Source of the DNA: PHAA01 sp040217755
Lineage (GTDB): Bacteria; Bacillota; Syntrophomonadia; Syntrophomonadales; Syntrophomonadaceae
Direction of reading: 5' to 3'
Length of the DNA: 17,463 bases
Assembly (NCBI GenBank): GCA_040217755.1
Contig: JBEHWJ010000039.1
Span: 1-17,463, forward strand
Made by a program: the position numbers and the translations under genes. The notes under the pieces are model-generated. The model was not told the DNA's origin, did no database searches, and saw nothing but the letters and a program-made list of their open reading frames with translations. Positions 14,090 through 17,463 of the stretch are shown here, one piece after another. Within the stretch, counting starts at the first letter, position 1; every line of letters begins with the position of its first letter.

Positions 14090-15592
14090 CTATTTCTTGA
14101 AGCTTACATCCTTGTACTCATAGATATCGATGGGATAGATCCGGAATCCCTGTACATTGGCGGCCATGCCAAACAATTTATGGGGGGTCTGGATATAGAC
14201 CGCCGGCAGTTTCTCAGCCAGTATAAACTGGATCTGTTTGAATATCTCCTTGCGCTTGGCCGGGTCGGTTTCTGTACCGGCCTGGTCCAGCAGTTGGTCG
14301 ACATCGCCGGTAATCAGGCTCACGAAGTCCTTGCTGTCGGAGCGGTATCGCTTCAGGAAATAGCGGGAGTCGAGCCGGCCGGAAAGGGCCACCACGGTCA
14401 TATCATATTTCTTGGCGGTATAGACATCGCTCAGCCACTGGCCCCATTCCATGATTTCGATATTGGCGGTGATGCCTACCTTGCTCAACTGGTCGGCGAT
14501 GATCTGGCCGGTGTCGACATGGATCTGATAGTTCTTGGGCAGGGCCAGCTTGAGGGTCAGTCCCTGACCGTAGCCGGCCTCGGCCAGCAGTTGTCTGGCC
14601 CCCTCCGGATCATAAGGCGCCACGCTGTTGGTATCCACATAATCGGGATAGTTGACCGGCAGATGGGAGCCCACCTTGTCGCCATACCCCCATACCACTG
14701 TGGCGATGATGTCGTCCTTGTTGATGGCCTTGGCAATCGCCCGGCGCACCCGGAGGTCGGATAATGCCTTGTTCTCCAAGTTCAGGGCCAACAACTGGGT
14801 GGCGTTCATGGGTTCGGTATAGACCTGGAACTTGGGGTTATCCTTGAGGAGCTTGATCTGGTTGCCGGTCACTTCGGTTATTTGCACATCACCTACCTGT
14901 AAGGCGGCCAACTGGGAAGTGGCGTCCGGGATCAGGACCAGGCCGATATCCTTGATCTTGGCCTTCTCGCCATGGTAATCGTCGAAGCGGGTCAGAATCA
15001 CCTGCTGCTGGGGGATCCATTCCACATATTTATAGGCGCCGGTGCCCACCGGATTGGTCTTGAGATTATCAGCCGCTTCCGCCGGAACGATGACCGCCCA
15101 CGGATAGCAGAAGGCCTTGGCCAGTTCCACGTCCCGGCTGGCCGTACCGAATTTGATGGTATAATTATCCACGACATCGATCTTATTGATGTTCTTGTAA
15201 TCGGCGGCTTTGGGACTTCCCTCACCCTTAAGCCGTTCGAAGCTGTACTTGACATCCTGGGCGGTCATCTCCCGGCCGTTGTGGAACTTGACCCCCTTCT
15301 TCAGTATAAATGTAATCTCCATACCATCCGGGGAAATGGTATAGCTCTCGGCCAGGCGGGGCGTAACCTGCCAGTCCGGGGTGACGGCCAGCAGGCCTTC
15401 GAAGATATTGCCGGTGATGTTGAAGGTGGCCACCGCCGCGGTTCGCTGGGGATCCAAACCCTGGGGATCTGTAGGGTAGGCTACTTTCAGGATATCCGAC
15501 GTCGTTCCGGTCTGGGTACCGGTCCGGGCGCATCCGGCTACCGTGCCGAGCATCACCAGGACGAGAAATAGAGCTGCCAGTCTCTTTTTCAA
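14090..15592 (-). CDS. Peptide/nickel-type ABC transporter substrate-binding lipoprotein (SBP_bac_5)
   Basis: This is the receptor of the importer and the first gene of its operon. The 500-residue protein begins MKKRLAALFLVLVMLGTVAG with the lipidated Cys21, a typical lipoprotein signal, then the family 5 binding fold: PTDPQGLDPQ, the NIFEGLL segment, LAESYTISPDGMEITFILKK, VGTGAYKYVEW and a late AEKLPAVYIQT. This family takes dipeptides, oligopeptides, nickel chelates or sugars; no residue set here settles which. I chose the TTG start at 15592 because GAGGGGG lies six bases upstream and it gives a clean signal peptide. A farther TTG at 15628 has no ribosome site. Confidence 0.9.
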   Translation of the reverse strand: MKKRLAALFLVLVMLGTVAGCARTGTQTGTTSDILKVAYPTDPQGLDPQRTAAVATFNITGNIFEGLLAVTPDWQVTPRLAESYTISPDGMEITFILKKGVKFHNGREMTAQDVKYSFERLKGEGSPKAADYKNINKIDVVDNYTIKFGTASRDVELAKAFCYPWAVIVPAEAADNLKTNPVGTGAYKYVEWIPQQQVILTRFDDYHGEKAKIKDIGLVLIPDATSQLAALQVGDVQITEVTGNQIKLLKDNPKFQVYTEPMNATQLLALNLENKALSDLRVRRAIAKAINKDDIIATVVWGYGDKVGSHLPVNYPDYVDTNSVAPYDPEGARQLLAEAGYGQGLTLKLALPKNYQIHVDTGQIIADQLSKVGITANIEIMEWGQWLSDVYTAKKYDMTVVALSGRLDSRYFLKRYRSDSKDFVSLITGDVDQLLDQAGTETDPAKRKEIFKQIQFILAEKLPAVYIQTPHKLFGMAANVQGFRIYPIDIYEYKDVSFKK

Positions 15593-15598
15593 AGCAAA

Positions 15599-15606
15599 AC
15601 CCCCTC
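15599..15606 (-). promoter_or_regulatory. Ribosome site deciding the TTG start of the binding protein
   Basis: On the minus strand CGAGGGGGT lies six bases before TTG 15592, so the 12-residue extension to 15628 is not needed. Confidence 0.7.
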
Positions 15607-15631
15607 GATAATTTTTGGTTCTCTCCAAGAT

Positions 15632-15662
15632 CCTATAAATTCCGCCCTTTTCCGATTGTCAA
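15632..15662 (-). promoter_or_regulatory. Promoter candidate for the peptide/nickel-type transporter operon
   Basis: On the minus strand a perfect TTGACA (15657-15662) is followed after 19 bases by TATAGG (15632-15637). The -35 is strong, the spacing long and the -10 weak. The AT-rich spacer 15593-15690 has no other clear candidate. Confidence 0.4.
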
Positions 15663-15782
15663 TTGGTATAATCATAAGCATTAATAGTGCCGCTGACAAG
15701 GCTTAACGCGCAGCCGCCCCTCCTCAAATATCCCCCGGCTCTTTCGGGGCAGAAAAGCGAGGATAAGCGGCTCCGTCGCGGG

Positions 15783-16373
15783 CTACCGGGTCCAGCCGTA
15801 CTTGCCTTTCATTTCGACAAACGCTACCCCCCCTACCTCGGAGATACGTATCTTGCCCTGCCGGTCCCGGGTGATCAGGGTTAGTTCCTGGAAACCCGCC
15901 GATCCCAGGGGGATAAGCATCCTGCCCCCCGGGGCCAGTTGGTCGATCAGGTCCAAGGGCATCTTCTCGGCCGCCGCGGTCACGATTATGCGATCATAGG
16001 GAGCGTTTTCGATCCAACCCGTACTGCCGTCATCGATCTTGTAAAAGATATTCTTATAGCCCAGTTGCTCCAGCTTTTCCCGGGCTTTCCCGGCCAGTTC
16101 CGGAATCCTCTCGATGGTATATACCTCGCCGGCAAATTGGGCCAGCAACGCGGTCTGGAAGCCCGACCCGGTCCCGATCTCCAAGACCTTGCAGCCAGGC
16201 TCCAGGTCCAGCATATCAGTCATCTCCAGGACCAGGCTGGGCTGGGAAATGGTCTGCCCGAAGCCGATCGGCAGGGGGCGGTCCTGGTCGGCATATCCTT
16301 TATATTCGTTGTCGATAAAGAAGGAGCGGTCCAGGGAACGGAAAAATTCGACGAGCTTTTGATGCCTGTCCAT
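15783..16373 (-). CDS. pcm: Protein-L-isoaspartate O-methyltransferase
   Basis: This enzyme uses S-adenosylmethionine to methylate isoaspartyl residues in damaged proteins, starting their repair. The 196-residue protein (E. coli Pcm 208) has the diagnostic LPIGFGQTISQPSLVLEM (34-51), the SAM motif LEIGTGSGFQTALLA (64-78), acidic Glu88 in YTIER, the DDGSTGW segment (114-120) and LAPGGRMLIPLG (147-158). GFGQ replaces the usual GHGQ or GYGQ. The start is ATG with GAGGTGG upstream. It lies upstream of the transporter operon with about 190 bases between and appears separately transcribed. Confidence 0.92.
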   Translation of the reverse strand: MDRHQKLVEFFRSLDRSFFIDNEYKGYADQDRPLPIGFGQTISQPSLVLEMTDMLDLEPGCKVLEIGTGSGFQTALLAQFAGEVYTIERIPELAGKAREKLEQLGYKNIFYKIDDGSTGWIENAPYDRIIVTAAAEKMPLDLIDQLAPGGRMLIPLGSAGFQELTLITRDRQGKIRISEVGGVAFVEMKGKYGWTR

Positions 16374-16437
16374 ATTACCACCTCATCTCTATTAGTACCC
16401 GTATCGGCCTATATTAATGATAATCGAAGAGCCCGGC

Positions 16438-16469
16438 CAAAAACAAAATAAACCGGGCGGTGAGCCCGG
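16438..16469 (-). terminator. Intrinsic terminator of the minus-strand anchored-protein gene
   Basis: On the minus strand CCGGGC (16469-16464) pairs with GCCCGG (16458-16453) around a 5-base loop, followed by TTTATTTTGTTTTT. This is a convincing stop for the gene 16531-17241. Confidence 0.75.
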
Positions 16470-16491
16470 CTTGTCCCGGTATGGGGATGAA

Positions 16492-16525
16492 TAGAGGGCG
16501 GCAGTGCATAGGCTGCCGCCCTCTA
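16492..16525. repeat. 13-bp perfect hairpin next to the anchored-protein stop codon
   Basis: TAGAGGGCGGCAG (16492-16504) pairs perfectly with CTGCCGCCCTCTA (16513-16525), loop of 8. It starts six bases past the stop of the minus-strand gene. Neither strand has a T-run after it, so it may be a 3' mRNA stabiliser or part of a double terminator. Confidence 0.7.
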
Positions 16526-16530
16526 CTATA

Positions 16531-17241
16531 TCAGTTGCTGGTTGAACTCAGCATCGGGGCCTTGATCTCCATCTTTTTACCAAAATCGGAGAACCCCACC
16601 GTAATCTCCAGAGTTGTATTGGGGCTGCTCTTGCTGGCAGCGGTCAGGTGAGCCTTGGGGATGGTGCTGTGCTGGTAATCGATCCAGATCAGGTAGGCAA
16701 AATCCTTCCACAGGCTCTCCATAAATTGGCTCTCCACCGAGGGACTGCATTTCACGAGCAGGCAATCTGCTCCGTCGACTTCTTCAAACTGCATTTTTTC
16801 GACCAGATCGATAGTCTGAAATCTGAAGTTGGATAATGGGTTCAACTCACTCATTAATAAATCTTCCGAGCTGCTGGTACCGCTATCTATGACCAGCCAT
16901 TTCTTGGAGAAGGAATCGTAGTTGTAGATGGTCTGGTCCAGATAGTAAAGATCAACCGGTGTGTTAACCATCTCCCCCTTAATATGGGTATTACCCATCT
17001 CTTTTTCACCTTCGACTTGGCTTATCACCTCCCTCCGCTCATCGACTGTAAATCCAGAATGGAGGCTGAAGCGATAACTGCTTTGGCCGGCCATGTTGTC
17101 AAGGGCCTTCTGCAGCTCGACCCCTGGATCCAAGCGGGATCGCACATAGTATTGACTCAAGGTCTGGGCACTCAACAGCGCAATTATGATCACAGCCGCC
17201 GCTGGAATTAAGATCCACCACGCCCTTTTGATAGGTTTCAC
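16531..17241 (-). CDS. Membrane-anchored protein of unknown function
   Basis: I do not recognise the family with certainty. The 236-residue protein has a short basic N-terminus, one hydrophobic helix (about 8-27) with no lipobox, and an extracytoplasmic domain of alternating short strands (YRFSLHSGFTVDERREV, THIKGEMVNTPVDLYYLD, TIYNYDSFSKKWLVID). That pattern resembles LolA/LppX-like half-barrels and DUF6612-type proteins of Firmicutes, which is a weak structural guess. The start is GTG; the region before it is G-rich (AGGGGGC) and can fold (17253-17269). A TATACT -10-like hexamer lies at 17284-17289 on the minus strand without a good -35. A clear terminator follows the gene. Confidence 0.75.
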   Translation of the reverse strand: MKPIKRAWWILIPAAAVIIIALLSAQTLSQYYVRSRLDPGVELQKALDNMAGQSSYRFSLHSGFTVDERREVISQVEGEKEMGNTHIKGEMVNTPVDLYYLDQTIYNYDSFSKKWLVIDSGTSSSEDLLMSELNPLSNFRFQTIDLVEKMQFEEVDGADCLLVKCSPSVESQFMESLWKDFAYLIWIDYQHSTIPKAHLTAASKSSPNTTLEITVGFSDFGKKMEIKAPMLSSTSN

Positions 17242-17252
17242 CCCCGCCCCCA

Positions 17253-17269
17253 GCCCCCTTTATGGGGGC
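17253..17269 (-). promoter_or_regulatory. Hairpin over the ribosome-site region of the anchored-protein gene
   Basis: GCCCCC and GGGGGC (17253-17258, 17264-17269) form a 6-bp all-GC stem with loop ATAAA on the minus strand. It covers the AAAGGGGG that could serve as ribosome site, though that is 11-12 bases or more from the GTG. Confidence 0.4.
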
Positions 17270-17396
17270 CCGGGTTCATAAGTAGTATAATTTTATTAGG
17301 CGGGGGAACGATATATGCCCGCGGCCGCATGAGAATATTATTCCATTCACAATTAGAAAAGCCGGTCTGCCCAAATACAGACTTCTAAACAAATTT

Positions 17397-17427
17397 ACAG
17401 CCGCTGCAGTGATACCGCAGCGGCTGT
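17397..17427 (-). terminator. Terminator of a minus-strand gene beyond the right edge
   Basis: ACAGCCGCTGC (17397-17407) pairs perfectly with GCAGCGGCTGT (17417-17427), loop of 9. Read on the minus strand it is followed by AAATTTGTTTAG, a modest T-rich tail. No coding frame is visible between it and the edge. Confidence 0.6.
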
Positions 17428-17463
17428 CCGTTGATGAAAGATTATTGGTGGGATTGGTGGGGA

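Noticed and set aside
10487..15592. Naming the transporter specifically as nickel (NikABCDE) or dipeptide (Dpp)
   Set aside because: The five subunits fit the broad family, but no residues or neighbours settle the substrate.

Overview
This window looks like chromosomal DNA of an anaerobic Gram-positive bacterium, most likely a clostridial Firmicute of the Peptococcaceae/Desulfotomaculum-Pelotomaculum kind. That placement is inference. It rests on strong AGGAGG-type ribosome sites, frequent GTG and TTG starts, two lipoprotein-anchored ABC transporters with no outer-membrane receptor, GC-rich genes in AT-rich spacers, and MITE-like repeats of a type I associate with that group.

Left part (1-2410). 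A zinc-finger gene is cut by the left edge. A lone cytochrome bd subunit II (CydB)-like membrane gene follows, with no cydA in view. It sits between two related small mobile elements in opposite orientation, each with GAGACCACTGA inverted ends and a 6-bp flanking direct repeat. A GC-rich stretch after the second element may hold a gene remnant.

Central plus-strand operon (about 2438-8112). This is the most interesting part. A promoter candidate and a long leader containing a strong candidate for a molybdenum/tungsten-cofactor (Moco/Tuco) riboswitch precede five tightly packed genes: a FecCD-type permease, its ATPase, a TroA-like binding lipoprotein, a DUF4213/DUF364 putative metal-chelation protein, and a divergent MoeA-like protein. 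Overlaps of 1 bp (TAATG) and 4 bp (ATGA) indicate translational coupling. I read it as a molybdate or tungstate uptake and handling operon of the MolBCA type with two dedicated intracellular partners, controlled by the cofactor it helps make.

Minus-strand block (8138-17241). It holds a secreted CAP/SCP-domain protein, an MtaD-family adenosine-derivative deaminase, a complete five-gene dipeptide/oligopeptide/nickel-type ABC transporter (binding protein, two permeases, two ATPases), a protein-L-isoaspartate methyltransferase, and a membrane-anchored protein of unknown function. A plus-strand tRNA-Leu(UAG) with a clear promoter and terminator lies between the deaminase and the transporter. A terminator near the right edge probably ends a minus-strand gene outside the window.
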